Positions 37,609 through 46,621 are shown, numbered from the stretch's first letter. The stretch: 64,000 nt of DNA from VXYL01 sp965116935 (GCA_965116935.1 OZ220737.1:4836001-4900000), one strand, 5' to 3'. Numbers and translations: made by a program. Notes: generated from the letters alone by a model not told the origin.

Positions 37609-38007
37609 ATGAACCGCGTCGTCCGCATTCTGGCCTGCCTGCCGGCCGCCTACCTGCTCGCCAACGCGATGGCATGGGTGCTGAACCCGACTCGCGCCGC
37701 CGAGCGGGTCGGCATGTCCCTGCTCGACGAGTCGGCACGGGGCGCGCAGATCGGCATCACGGGCACGTACTTCCTCATTGGCGCGCTGCTCGCCCTGGTG
37801 GGCGCATGGAAGGCGCAGCCGAGCTGGCTGTTCGCTGCGGCCCTGCTGCCGGGCGCCACCGCGGGCCTGCGCCTCTTGGCCTGGGGCAACCACGAGGCCG
37901 CACTGGCTACGCCGTCGTTGCTTGCTGACCTCGCCATGGCCGCCGTGCTGCTGCTGTCCGCGTGGTGGCTGCGCCGCGAGCGCGCGAGCGATACGGCGTC
38001 TGCGTAA
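37609..38007 (+). CDS. Four-helix membrane protein (DUF4345-like)
   Basis: This 132-residue protein has four hydrophobic segments (about 5-25, 48-65, 70-88 and 105-121) and a short polar loop after the first (NPTRAAERVGMSLLDESA). The pattern resembles DUF4345-type small membrane proteins. Function is unknown. It is probably co-transcribed with the esterase. Confidence 0.7.
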   Translation: MNRVVRILACLPAAYLLANAMAWVLNPTRAAERVGMSLLDESARGAQIGITGTYFLIGALLALVGAWKAQPSWLFAAALLPGATAGLRLLAWGNHEAALATPSLLADLAMAAVLLLSAWWLRRERASDTASA

Positions 38008-38072
38008 CCGAAAGCCCCTGACCGAGGACCCGGATCAAGCCCCTTTCTGGCGCCACAACAAGCAAAGGCAGG

Positions 38073-38305
38073 GCCTTCGGAGGGAGGGCGTCTCGCCCTC
38101 CATCGTGCCGGAGGCACGTCGAGGCACTCGGATGCCAGAGAGGAGAGGCTGGTCTGTTGGTAGCGTTGTTCGAGGCAGCGCTTTGTTGGCGTTGCCTGGA
38201 ACGCTTGCTTGCGGTGGCCTTAGTCAGCTCCGCTGCGTGCGCGCCTTCGGCACGCTTGGAGGGCGGGACGCCCTCCTTCCAGAGAGGCCCTCGCATCGCA
38301 GGGGC
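38073..38305 (-). repeat. Family C repeat element, copy 3
   Basis: This is a complete inverted copy of the element at 11431-11660. The palindromes are at 38079-38101 and 38258-38276. The core between them has the shared block GTTGCCTGGAACGCTTGC at about 38192-38209. It lies after the four-helix protein gene. Confidence 0.8.
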
Positions 38306-38311
38306 TGGTTT

Positions 38312-38464
38312 TTGCTGGTGACGTTGTTCGAGGCTGGTGGCGTTGTTCGAGGACGGCGCCTTGTTGGCGTTGCCTGGAACGCTTGTTTGCGGTGGCCTCG
38401 GCCAGCTCCGCTGCGTGCGCGCCTGCTGGCCTTCGTACTCGCTTTCGCTCGCAGCTACGGCTAG
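38312..38464 (-). repeat. Family C copy 4 (partial) fused to family D
   Basis: Positions 38330-38423 repeat the core of the element just before it (CGTTGCCTGGAACGCTTG and flanks) without the second palindrome. At 38423 the sequence switches to the inverted copy of 29589-29630 and ends in CTAG at 38461-38464. Three repeat units in a row suggest nested insertion or recombination between repeats. Confidence 0.7.
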
Positions 38465-38496
38465 GCGCCAGCGCCGTCTTCTACGGGCGCAGCCTC

Positions 38497-39294
38497 CTAG
38501 CGAAACACCGCCATCATCCGCACCTCGATGCTCCTGCGCGGAGGCGCATTCGGATCCGAGGTGGGATCGTCGAACGACGTGTGGGGGCACAGCGAGGCGC
38601 GGCCGGGGCGGCTGTCGAGTTGCTTGATGAATAGCAGCTCGTCCGTGGCCATGTCGGAGAAGTAATAGAACTCGTGGTCTGGATTGCGCACCGGCATGGA
38701 CGATTTGCCGTCCTTGCCGTAGCCCGTGTAGAAGTAATCGACCACATCGTCCCTGGCGAGCGTGGCGGCGTCGATCACCGCCAGCGGGTTGCGGCTGGCC
38801 GGATTGTGAATGGGCTGCCAACTGTTGTACCAGGCGAAATCCGCGCCCTTGTAATCGGCCGGGTCCATCCCGCGCCCTTCGAGGAGCTTGTGCGCCGTCG
38901 CCAGCGGGTCCTCGAGGCTGTAGTCGCAATGGACGAAGCGGGCGTAGGCCTTGTTGAAGTCGGACGTGTCCTCGGTGCGCACGACGTGCTGCGTGATGAA
39001 CACCTCCTCGGCGCCGGTGATCTCCTTGGCAAGGGCCTCGATCTCGGGATAGTACGTCTCGCGGATTTCGGCATCGCCCGTGAAGTCGTCAAGCCCGGTG
39101 ACGTGGGCGACGAGCTTGAAGCCGTTCACGTCCAGGCTAAGGTCACCCTGACGATTGCGGGCATCGAACACCACCACGTCGTGCTTGCTGGTGTTGGCTC
39201 GCCGGGTCTCCCGAGTGCCAATGCGTGGCGTTTCGTCGCGCTCGCGCCATTCCTCGTTCAGGTAGCGCACCTGTGTTTCAACACCGATCGCCAT
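38497..39294 (-). CDS. CmcJ/NvfI-like oxidoreductase
   Basis: This 265-residue protein resembles the CmcJ/NvfI/AsaB family, which includes hydroxylases and methyltransferase partners in antibiotic and fungal metabolite pathways. The family pattern is visible as a possible metal site (RFVHCDYS at about 123-130), FAWYNSWQPIHNPASRNPLA and YYFSDMATDELLFIKQLDS. In this genome the gene is not in a biosynthetic cluster, so its substrate is unknown. It lies 64 bases downstream of the dehydrogenase on the same strand. Confidence 0.8.
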   Translation of the reverse strand: MAIGVETQVRYLNEEWRERDETPRIGTRETRRANTSKHDVVVFDARNRQGDLSLDVNGFKLVAHVTGLDDFTGDAEIRETYYPEIEALAKEITGAEEVFITQHVVRTEDTSDFNKAYARFVHCDYSLEDPLATAHKLLEGRGMDPADYKGADFAWYNSWQPIHNPASRNPLAVIDAATLARDDVVDYFYTGYGKDGKSSMPVRNPDHEFYYFSDMATDELLFIKQLDSRPGRASLCPHTSFDDPTSDPNAPPRRSIEVRMMAVFR

Positions 39295-39358
39295 CTTGCT
39301 CTCCGAATCTGCCTCGCCTGCACCCGATCATACGCCTTCGGCGTAGTGTCCGCTTCCG

Positions 39359-40321
39359 TCAGTACCACCGCGTCTTGTCCACGACATTCTTGAGCTCCTC
39401 GCCAGCGAGGAAGCGCCGGGCATTGTCGAGCAGGAGCCGGTAGCGCCGCTCCGGGATGTCCTCGGCGTCGGCCACCGCCACATGGGGCGTGATGATCACG
39501 TTCTCCAGATGCCAAAGGGGGTGGTCGTCCGGCAGCGGCTCGATCTGGAACACGTCGAGCCCAGCGCCGGCGATGATCCGCCCTGCCAGCGCTTCGAAGA
39601 GTTCCTCGAGGTTGGCGGTCATGCCTCGGCCGATGTTGATGAAGTAGGCAGAGGGTTTCATCAGCGCGAAGCGACGCAGGTTCCACATGAACTCGGTTTC
39701 CGGCGTGTGCGGCACCGTCGTGACCACGAAGTCCGCTTCGGGCAGGCGCTCGTCGAGCTGGTCTGGAGGGACGATGGTCGCCGGGCAGTCGTGCTCCGGC
39801 CGCGGATCGACGCCGACGACCTTCGCCCCCAGGGCCGCACAGAGCCGTGCTGTCTCGGCGCCGATGCCGCCGACGCCGTTGATGAGCACCGTTGATCCCG
39901 CGATGTTGGTGTAGCCGCGCTTGCGCGCATTGCGCTCCCACCGCCCCCGCCGCTGCGCCTCCATCCAATAGGGCAACCCCCGCGACAGCGCCAGCATGAA
40001 CATGAGGATGTGGTGCGCGATGTGGTCGGAGTAGATGCCGCGCGGATTGGTAATGACAACCGGATGTTCGATGAGCGCCTCGTGGTAGTAGCCGGGAAAC
40101 GGCCCGGCAAAGGGGTTCTGCAACCAGCGCAGGCGCCTCGCGAGCGGGAGGTTCTCCGGCGACACCCAGCCGTAGGACGCATCGGCATCGGGGAGCGCCG
40201 CCCGCACCTCGGCGTCGTCCTCTGCCAGCCGCACATCCATCTCGGGCAAGTCCTCACGCAGGCGCTGGGCCCACGAGCGAATGTCGTCATCGAGCGGCGG
40301 CATCATCAGCAGTGTCGTCAT
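39359..40321 (-). CDS. D-2-hydroxyacid dehydrogenase
   Basis: This 320-residue NAD(P)-dependent enzyme of the D-isomer 2-hydroxyacid dehydrogenase family has the Rossmann motif GVGGIGAETARLCAALGAKV (about 139-158). The catalytic triad is visible as Arg in INIGRG, Glu in FQIEPLPDDHPLW and His in IITPHVAVAD. The ATG ending at 40321 gives the usual length. An upstream extension is open but not supported. The substrate is probably a hydroxypyruvate- or glyoxylate-like acid. Confidence 0.92.
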   Translation of the reverse strand: MTTLLMMPPLDDDIRSWAQRLREDLPEMDVRLAEDDAEVRAALPDADASYGWVSPENLPLARRLRWLQNPFAGPFPGYYHEALIEHPVVITNPRGIYSDHIAHHILMFMLALSRGLPYWMEAQRRGRWERNARKRGYTNIAGSTVLINGVGGIGAETARLCAALGAKVVGVDPRPEHDCPATIVPPDQLDERLPEADFVVTTVPHTPETEFMWNLRRFALMKPSAYFINIGRGMTANLEELFEALAGRIIAGAGLDVFQIEPLPDDHPLWHLENVIITPHVAVADAEDIPERRYRLLLDNARRFLAGEELKNVVDKTRWY

Positions 40322-40622
40322 CGCGAGGTTCTCCGGTTCCACGTTGGTTAGACCACAGCGGTGGGCAAAGTAACCGATTTTCGGCTTGGGCGATCGAACA
40401 TACACATAGGGAGTCCGGTGCGACCGACCCGACCTTCTGTTGCCTGTCGGAAACCAAGGAACAAGACCATGCAAGACCACGAGACTTGTGGCGATTCCAA
40501 AGCGGCTTCCCAAGTCCGCGTGGACCTCGCGACACCAAGTCGCGCTACGGATGGCATTGGGCATGGAAATCGCATAGGGTGCCCAACCACGGTGCATTCC
40601 TGCGACGGAGGCCAGCAATCCC
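40322..40622. other. Intergenic region, no gene seen
   Basis: About 300 bases lie between the divergent dehydrogenase and antitoxin genes. No plausible coding frame or strong repeat was found. Promoters for both sides must lie here. Confidence 0.5.
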
Positions 40623-40967
40623 ATGAAGGCGTTCAGCGTTCGCGATCTGAAGGACAATCCGTCAGCCGCTCTGCGAGCGGCACGCGAGCATCCCGTCATG
40701 GTGCTGAAGCGCAACGCTCCAGAGGCGGTGCTGGTGCATCTGGACCAGGATCGCCTGCGGCGATGGCCCGAGGTCCGACGCGCACTTGCGCTGGCACCGT
40801 ATCAGGAGGGCAGCCTCTCGGCCGGAAACGCCGCACGCTTTGCAGGTCTGGCGCTGGCCGAGTTCATCGAAGCAGCATCGCGACAGGGTATCCCGGTGGT
40901 GTACGGCAACAGCCAGACGCTGGCCGAGGAAGCGAGCGCCATCAAGGCGTGGCGCACAGACTCGTAG
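40623..40967 (+). CDS. Antitoxin, Phd/YefM-like N-terminus with UPF0175-like C-terminus
   Basis: This 114-residue protein has an N-terminal Phd/YefM-type DNA-binding segment (FSVRDLKDNPSAALRAAREH; PVMVLKRNAPEAVLVHLD). The C-terminal half (YQEGSLSAGNAARFAGLALA; EFIEAASRQGIPVVYG) matches the UPF0175 pattern usually found as a stand-alone antitoxin. The two parts appear fused. It overlaps the PIN-like toxin gene by 19 bases and is expected to neutralise it and repress the operon. Confidence 0.85.
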   Translation: MKAFSVRDLKDNPSAALRAAREHPVMVLKRNAPEAVLVHLDQDRLRRWPEVRRALALAPYQEGSLSAGNAARFAGLALAEFIEAASRQGIPVVYGNSQTLAEEASAIKAWRTDS

Positions 40968-41440
40968 CGGCCGACGCCAGCCCGCTGATCGGGCTGGCGA
41001 AGGCCGGTGCCTTCAACTTGCTTCGCGAGATGTTCCAAACCATCACGGTGACCAACGTCGTTCGGGACGAAGTGTGCGTTCGCGACGACCTGCCAGGAGC
41101 GACCGAACCCATGCGGGCGACGAATGACGGATGGGTGGAAGTCGTGCGCCAGGACTCCGAAGCGTCACCGCTTCTTGGTCTTGGCCCCGGTGAGTCGAGC
41201 ACGCTCTCCCTTGCGAGAGCCCATGACGGCGACCGCCTCGTGATTATGGATGAGCGTGCGGGTAGATCAGAGGCCGAGAGACTGGGGATCCCCGTGATTG
41301 GAGTGGCGGGACTCCTTCTTGAAGCGAAGATGTCGGGCATCGTGGCCGAAATCAGGCCGATCCTCGACGCGCTTCAGCGGGAGGCATTCAGGCTCGACCC
41401 CAGAATCGTCCGGTCCATTCTGGCAGCAGCGGGCGAATAG
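40949..41440 (+). CDS. DUF3368/PIN-domain toxin
   Basis: This 163-residue protein starts at the GTG at 40949 inside the antitoxin gene. The PIN-like pattern is ADASPLIGLAKAG (first acidic residue), GLGPGESSTLSLA (glutamate, about 83-95) and LVIMDERAGRSEA (acidic pair, about 103-115), followed by GVAGLLLEAKMSG. DUF3368 proteins are predicted PIN-type RNases paired with UPF0175 antitoxins, as here. Confidence 0.87.
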   Translation: MAHRLVAADASPLIGLAKAGAFNLLREMFQTITVTNVVRDEVCVRDDLPGATEPMRATNDGWVEVVRQDSEASPLLGLGPGESSTLSLARAHDGDRLVIMDERAGRSEAERLGIPVIGVAGLLLEAKMSGIVAEIRPILDALQREAFRLDPRIVRSILAAAGE

Positions 41441-41622
41441 GCCACCCTTAGCTCATCGAGGGGTTCCAAGGCGATCGAACGTCCGTCCTTCGGGACGGGC
41501 AGATTCTACATCCCTCCCCTTTCTTGCTAGCCGACACAGTCCCTTGGTCGAACTCTTTGCGTGGAAGGCAAGCGCCGCCTATGCTTGCGCCGTCGTCTAG
41601 TTTGCGGAGGGTTGCGAGTTTC

Positions 41623-42702
41623 ATGCTAGAGCGATTCCAAGTCCCGGAAGACATCGCCGTTCGCGTGCCCCAAGAGGACATGCGTGCCGCCGTCGAGTCC
41701 ATCTTCACCACCCTCGGAATGCCCGGGCCCGATTCGGGGGCCGCCACCGACGTGCTGATCTACGCCGATGTCCGGGGCATCGACTCCCACGGCGTCTCCA
41801 ACATGATGCGCCCCTACGTTGCCGGCCTGAAAGGAGGCCAGATAAACCCCACACCCACCATGAAGCGCGCCCGCGACGCCGCGGCCGCCGTCTCGATCGA
41901 CTGCGACCAAGGGCTCGGCCTCGCCCAAGGCAAGGCGATGATGGAACTTGCCTGCGAGCGTGCCAAGACCAGTGGCGTCGGCGTCGTCACCGCCTTCAAT
42001 GGGCGCCACTACGGTCCCTCCGCCTACTTCGCGCACCTTGCGCTGGAACACGACATGGTGGGCATCTCGATGACGGCCGGCGGCCTGCAAGTGGCGCCCA
42101 CCCAAGGCGCCGAACCGCTCTTGGGGCTGAATCCCATCGGCATTGCGGCGCCGTCGGGCAACGAGCCACCGTTCATCTTCGACGCCTCCATGAGCTCCGT
42201 GGCCGGCAACAAGATCCAGCTCCTGCGCCGTGTCGGCGGCGAGGTGCTGCCGGGCTGGATCGCCGGCGCCGATGGCGCACCGATCATGGAGGAGTCGTCC
42301 GTGCCGGAGAAGTTCCTCATGCTGCCGCTCGGCGGCACGAGGGAAATCGGCTCGCACAAGGGCTTCGGCCTTTCGATGCTCGTGGAAATCCTCTGCAGCG
42401 TCCTCACCGGCACCGGCGGCGGCCCGCACCGACGCCAAGGCACGGCGCACTATTTCATGGCCTACGACGTGGCGACCTTTACCGATGTGGACACTTTCAA
42501 GACCGATATGGACGAGTACCTGCGCTCCATCCTCGACTGCAAGCCGGCTCCGGGCGAGACCCGCGTGGTCTATCCCGGCATCCCGGAGCACGAGGCAGAA
42601 CAGGACCGCCACGCCAACGGCATCCCCTACCACCCGGAAGTCATCGAGTGGTTCAACGGCGTCATGGAGGAACTGCAGATCGTCTCGCCTCTGCCGGGGT
42701 AG
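41623..42702 (+). CDS. Malate/L-lactate dehydrogenase family oxidoreductase
   Basis: This 359-residue NAD(P)-dependent enzyme of the Ldh_2 family (malate, ureidoglycolate, sulfolactate and related dehydrogenases) has the conserved ADVRGIDSHGVSNMMRPYVA (about 46-65, with the catalytic His), NGRHYGPSAYFA, LGLNPIGIAAPSG and SHKGFGLSMLVEILCSVLTG. The exact substrate is not predictable. The ATG at 41623 is preceded by GGAGG at 41606. The frame is open further upstream. Confidence 0.92.
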   Translation: MLERFQVPEDIAVRVPQEDMRAAVESIFTTLGMPGPDSGAATDVLIYADVRGIDSHGVSNMMRPYVAGLKGGQINPTPTMKRARDAAAAVSIDCDQGLGLAQGKAMMELACERAKTSGVGVVTAFNGRHYGPSAYFAHLALEHDMVGISMTAGGLQVAPTQGAEPLLGLNPIGIAAPSGNEPPFIFDASMSSVAGNKIQLLRRVGGEVLPGWIAGADGAPIMEESSVPEKFLMLPLGGTREIGSHKGFGLSMLVEILCSVLTGTGGGPHRRQGTAHYFMAYDVATFTDVDTFKTDMDEYLRSILDCKPAPGETRVVYPGIPEHEAEQDRHANGIPYHPEVIEWFNGVMEELQIVSPLPG

Positions 42703-42975
42703 CGGCTGAGGCATTCCGCTTTCCGGCCCGGCGGGGACGTCGGATCGCCGACGCGCAGGGTTGAGGCTACTCGCACCTTCGCGGCGGCGGGTGGAGCAGC
42801 GCAGGGGACGGGCCTGTCCCGTCCCGTGCCGAGTCTGTCGAAGCGTCCAGCTCGGGAGGGGCAAAGCCCCTACACTATCCTACGGAAACATGCCCAGCAT
42901 CATTCGGTTCCGTGATTGCTCCATGCGAGGGAGCGACCGAGGCAGACAACAGCGGCCCACTCTCGAACGGACCGC

Positions 42976-43290
42976 TCAATCAGAGAGGGGGGACCCCCGC
43001 GTCTGCGGCACGAAGTCCTCCTCTCGCCCGGCAAGGCATAGTCAAAGGCCCAGCGGTGCACCACCCGCAGTCGTTCTCCCCAGTTGCCGTGCCCGGGCGG
43101 CATATCCGCCGTTTGCCACTCCAACGTCGTGGCTCGCCACGGGTTCGGCGGCGCACGCACCCAATGGCGCCAGCTCCACGCCAGATTCCACAGGATGAGC
43201 GCCGCCGCCACCAAGATGGCCAACACGCTGATCCACTGGTTCAGCGTGAAGACGCTTGACGGGACGAAGTCGTACCCTTCGAACGAGTAC
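42976..43290 (-). pseudogene. ctaD: Cytochrome c oxidase subunit I, C-terminal fragment
   Basis: The minus strand encodes the last helix and tail of a haem-copper oxidase subunit I: LNQWISVLAILVAAALILWN, NPWRATTLEWQTADMPPGHG, and ERLRVVHRWAFDYALPGE. After LPGE the frame shifts, and the family ending (EDFVPQTRGSPLSD, then stop at 42976) continues in another frame. The rest of the protein, with the haem and copper ligands, is missing. The upstream boundary is approximate. It is the remnant of a larger oxidase operon lost from this site. Confidence 0.75.
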
Positions 43291-43400
43291 CGCAACGATG
43301 AGCGTCGAGGCCGCAAAAAAAGCTCCAGCAAGGCGGCGGACCTTGTACGTTTCCTGGATACGTGGCTTAATTCACTTCTGGAACAAGACAGGGGCCTGCG

Positions 43401-43565
43401 ATGGCTGAAAAACGACCTAGATTCGATCCCGACAAGTGGGATTGGGAATGGAAGGAAGCTAAGGAAGACGCGTCAACGGATGCACGGCGGGCTCACGAAG
43501 CGGCAAAAATCGACGAGCACAAGCCGAAGTTCAACCAGCGGCGTGGTGGCGGAGGGCGCAAGTGA
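43401..43565 (+). CDS. Small basic protein (54 aa)
   Basis: The ATG at 43401 (AGGGG 6 bases upstream) opens a 54-codon frame with a tryptophan- and lysine-rich helix (FDPDKWDWEWKEAKED) and a basic glycine-rich tail. Its stop overlaps the ATG of the next small gene (TGATG), a sign of real coupled coding. Function is unknown. Confidence 0.5.
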   Translation: MAEKRPRFDPDKWDWEWKEAKEDASTDARRAHEAAKIDEHKPKFNQRRGGGGRK

Positions 43566-43726
43566 TGTCGAATCCATACAAGCCGGGCAGGCCGAACAAG
43601 GGCGAACCACCGGCAAAGCCTGGCGAGTACCGTTGGCGCAACAAGGAAACCGGCGAAATCGACTACGTCGGGGAGGCCAAGAACCTGCGCAGGAGGAAGG
43701 GGCAACAGCAGCGCGGGGAACCGTAA
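43565..43726 (+). CDS. GIY-YIG-like mini protein (53 aa)
   Basis: The 53-residue product contains GEYRWRNKETGEIDYVGEAK followed by NLRRRK. This is the N-terminal half of a GIY-YIG nuclease core: the G-x-Y and Y-V-G strands plus the catalytic-arginine helix. It stops before the part that carries the metal-binding glutamate. It may be a truncated nuclease or a non-catalytic miniature. It is coupled to the preceding 54-residue gene and ends 3 bases before the convergent membrane protein gene. Confidence 0.55.
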   Translation: MSNPYKPGRPNKGEPPAKPGEYRWRNKETGEIDYVGEAKNLRRRKGQQQRGEP

Positions 43727-43729
43727 GCT

Positions 43730-43993
43730 CTAGGCTAGCCAGATTCCAATGGCTTGCAGGAGAAATCCCCCAATAATCAACCAGAGTCCCCACTTGTCCA
43801 TCTGGCGGGCCTTCTCCCTTAGTTTTTCGGTCTGCTCGCTGTCGCCTTGGGCATCAAAAACAAGATTGCCGTCTTTGTCGGGCCGAGAAGAAAGCAGCTT
43901 GTAAAGCTTGTCGAAGCTGCCGCACCATACGAGCACGAAGACCCCCGCGATGTCCATGACCAATCCAATCGTCACCACTACGCTGCCACACAT
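43730..43993 (-). CDS. Two-helix small membrane protein (87 aa)
   Basis: This 87-residue protein has a hydrophobic helix at each end (VVVTIGLVMDIAGVFVLVW, about 5-23; GLWLIIGGFLLQAIGIWLA, about 69-87) and a charged middle (SSRPDKDGNLVFDAQGDSEQ). Both helices probably cross the membrane. I do not recognise the family. The composition looks like a true small protein. Confidence 0.65.
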   Translation of the reverse strand: MCGSVVVTIGLVMDIAGVFVLVWCGSFDKLYKLLSSRPDKDGNLVFDAQGDSEQTEKLREKARQMDKWGLWLIIGGFLLQAIGIWLA

Positions 43994-44511
43994 GATGTTT
44001 CCTAGGTTCGCACTCCAAGCACCCGACTAATCCCGGTTCCGAGCAATCCATAGGCGTGCGGCGCGGATGGGAATCTCCTCCGCTTCGCCCACAAGGTCCT
44101 GTTCTAGCCGATCCAGCCATTGGTCCTTTTCTCGCCGACTACGCTGATGCTGGCGCTCCGCCTGCCTGCGAATGCCTTGGCGTTTTGCAGCCAGGCGGGA
44201 CGGAAGGGGACTTCCACATCGCGCAGGGATCTCTCCAGCTTGCTGTGTGCCAAAGGCCATTGCCTAGCGGGGTACTCGGCATGGCCACCTCAAGCCGCAA
44301 TTCTGCGTACCGAGTCCTATCCTTTCAAGCTCTTCAATCCTCCCGGTTCCCTCGCCTCTCCCAAGACTGACGAAACCGCAGAGAAAAGAACTTCCCGCGT
44401 TTCCCTGCATCTGGGGCCTAGATGCTGGCTGGCCGCAAGACAAGGACCTTCATCGGTTTGCTTTTTCATGGCATCACCTCTTCTCCGGACCGGGCCTCTC
44501 GCCGTGCTTGG
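43994..44511. other. Region without a supported gene
   Basis: A minus-strand frame (44027-44260) is open, but only its end looks protein-like and it has no ribosome-binding site. The rest shows no gene. The region lies between the small membrane protein and the broken regulator and belongs to the same scar zone. Confidence 0.4.
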
Positions 44512-45168
44512 GCAGCCCGCGATGGCCTCGTGGCCGCGGCCGAAGGCGGCACCCTGTTCCTCGACGAAATCGGCGACGTGCCGCTCGCGAGCCAGGTAAA
44601 GCTCCTGCGGCTGCTCGAGACCCGGCGCTACCGCCCCTTGGGCACCACCGACTGGCACGAAGCCGACTTCCGCCTCATCTGCGCCACCAACAAGGACCTC
44701 GCCGCCCTCGTCGAATCAGGCGACTTCCGCCAAGATCTCTACTACCGCCTGTGCGTCTTCGAGATCACCTTGCCGCCGCTGCGCGAGCGCGCCGGCGACA
44801 TCCCCTTGCTCATCGACGCGCTGTGCCAACGCACGGGCAGGCCCGACGCCAGCTTCACTCCAGCCGCGCTGCAAGCCCTCGGCCAATACTCCTTCCCCGG
44901 CAACATCCGAGAACTGCGCAACATCGTCGAACGCGCCATCCTGCTGGCCGACGGCCCCGAGGTCGACGAACGCCACCTCCCGGACCGCTGCCGCGCACAG
45001 ACGCCGCCAACCGCAGAGGCCACTGCCCCCTCCACGCTGGCAGAAGCCGAACAAGCCTTCCTCCGCAACGCCCTAGCCACCCACACCGGCACCCGCCACG
45101 AACTGGCGGCGAAACTCGGCGTCAGCGAGCGCGCCCTATACCGCAAACTGGCAACCCTACGCCGCTAG
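44512..45168 (+). pseudogene. Sigma-54-dependent response regulator, 5'-truncated
   Basis: The frame encodes the second half of an NtrC-type activator: Walker B (GGTLFLDEIGDVPLASQVKL), sensor I (FRLICATNKDLAALVESGDF), YYRLCVF, LRERAGDIP, sensor II (YSFPGNIRELRNIVERAILL) and a Fis-type helix-turn-helix (HELAAKLGVSERALYRKLA). The receiver domain, Walker A and the GAFTGA loop are absent, because homology starts abruptly at ARDGLVAAAEGG (about 44518). It cannot hydrolyse ATP. An ATG at 44422 leaves it technically open, but no family sequence lies before 44512. Confidence 0.8.
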
Positions 45169-45244
45169 CGCCGCCAGGCCCGGCGCCCAGGCGAGGGGTT
45201 TGGCGGTGCTACGATGGCCAGCCCCCAACCCTTAGGACCGCCCC

Positions 45245-46621
45245 ATGGCCGAACCCCTCCACAACCTCCCCGACACGCTTCGGCCAGATGGCGACTGGCA
45301 GCACGTGTTCGCCTATCACCCCATGGATGTCGCCATTGAGCGCGCCGAGGGTGTCTATATCTTCGACAGCGAAGGCAACCGCTACTTCGATGTCTCCGGC
45401 GGACCGATGGCCGTCAACCTGCCGCACAACCACCCCCGCATGAAGCGCGCCATCGCGAGGCAACTCGAACGCTACACCTACACCCACCCCTCCATCGCCG
45501 ATCCGATGCGGGCGGAGTTCTGCAGCCTCCTCGCCGAGGTCACCCCGGCGGACCTCGACCACGCCTTCCTCGTCTCAGGCGGCTCGGAAGCCGTCGAGAC
45601 CGCCATCAAGCTCGCCCGACAGGCGCAGATTGCGCTTGGCAATCCCGGCAAGTACAAGGTCATCAGCCACCGTGACTCCTACCACGGCATGACCCTCGCC
45701 ACGCTCGGCGTGTCGCACAACCCGAGCACGCAAGCCGTGTTCGAGCCCATGCTGCCGAAGTGGCCGCACATCCGGCAGTACTCCGACTTCGACCGACCGG
45801 AAGGCATGAGCCGCGAGGAATGGGGCGTCGAATGCGCCGGGGCGCTCGAATTCGCCATCCACTACGCCGGCGCCAAGTCGGTCGCGGCATTCCTCGCCAC
45901 GCCCCACGGCTGCGGCGCGGACTACGCCTGCGTCCCGCCCGACAGCTATTGGCGTCGGATCCGCGAGATCTGCGACCACTACGACGTCCTCCTCATCGCC
46001 GACGAAGTCGTCACCGGATTCGGCCGCACCGGCAAGTGGTTCGGCATGGAGCACTTCAGCATCGACGCCGACATCATGGCGATGGCGAAGGGCATCTCAA
46101 GCTGCTACGTGCCGTTCGGCGCGGTTTCGGTATCGAGCCGGATCAACGCGCCGTTCGAGGAGGGCACCCCGTTCGTCCACGGCTACACCTTCGGCGGCCA
46201 CCCCCTCGGCTGCGCCGCAGGTTGCGAACTCATCGGCGTGATCCGTGACGAGAACCTGATCGACAACTGCAACCGGCAGAGCGAGCGCGTCTTCTCCTAC
46301 ACCGGCGAGCTTCTCTCCCATCCCACCGTGGCCGACGTGCGCGGCTGGGGTCTCATGATGGTGCTCGAAATCGTCGCCGACAAGGAAACCATGACCTTCT
46401 TCGACCGCAGCGTCGACGCCCAGAAGCTGTTCCAGTCCATCGCCCTCAAGCACGGCCTCGCCATGTACAGCTCCCTCGGCGGCGCCGCCCGCCAACCCGG
46501 AATGGCGCGCGGTCTGCCGATCTGGATCTCCCCGCCGCTGTCCATCACCACAAGCGAGGTAGAGGACATGATGCGCCGCCTACTCGCCATGCTCGGCGAG
46601 TGGGAGGAAGCGGTTTTATAG
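45245..46621 (+). CDS. Class III aminotransferase
   Basis: This 458-residue PLP enzyme of the class III (omega) aminotransferase family has the substrate-entry segment YFDVSGGPMAVNLPHNHP, the PLP site VSGGSEAVETAIKLARQ (about 110-126), SYHGMTLATLG, LLIADEVVTGFGRTGKWFG (about 250-268, with the PLP-binding Asp) and the Schiff-base Lys in IMAMAKGISSCYVP (about 277-290). It may act on beta-alanine-, taurine- or amine-type substrates. The specific reaction is uncertain. Confidence 0.92.
   Translation: MAEPLHNLPDTLRPDGDWQHVFAYHPMDVAIERAEGVYIFDSEGNRYFDVSGGPMAVNLPHNHPRMKRAIARQLERYTYTHPSIADPMRAEFCSLLAEVTPADLDHAFLVSGGSEAVETAIKLARQAQIALGNPGKYKVISHRDSYHGMTLATLGVSHNPSTQAVFEPMLPKWPHIRQYSDFDRPEGMSREEWGVECAGALEFAIHYAGAKSVAAFLATPHGCGADYACVPPDSYWRRIREICDHYDVLLIADEVVTGFGRTGKWFGMEHFSIDADIMAMAKGISSCYVPFGAVSVSSRINAPFEEGTPFVHGYTFGGHPLGCAAGCELIGVIRDENLIDNCNRQSERVFSYTGELLSHPTVADVRGWGLMMVLEIVADKETMTFFDRSVDAQKLFQSIALKHGLAMYSSLGGAARQPGMARGLPIWISPPLSITTSEVEDMMRRLLAMLGEWEEAVL

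Noticed and set aside
43084..43776. Plus-strand frame of 230 codons across the scar region
   Set aside because: It is antisense to the oxidase fragment at first and then out of frame with the two coupled small genes, whose composition is more protein-like.
44027..44260. Minus-strand frame of 77 codons
   Set aside because: Only its last 30 residues look protein-like, and it has no ribosome-binding site or known family.
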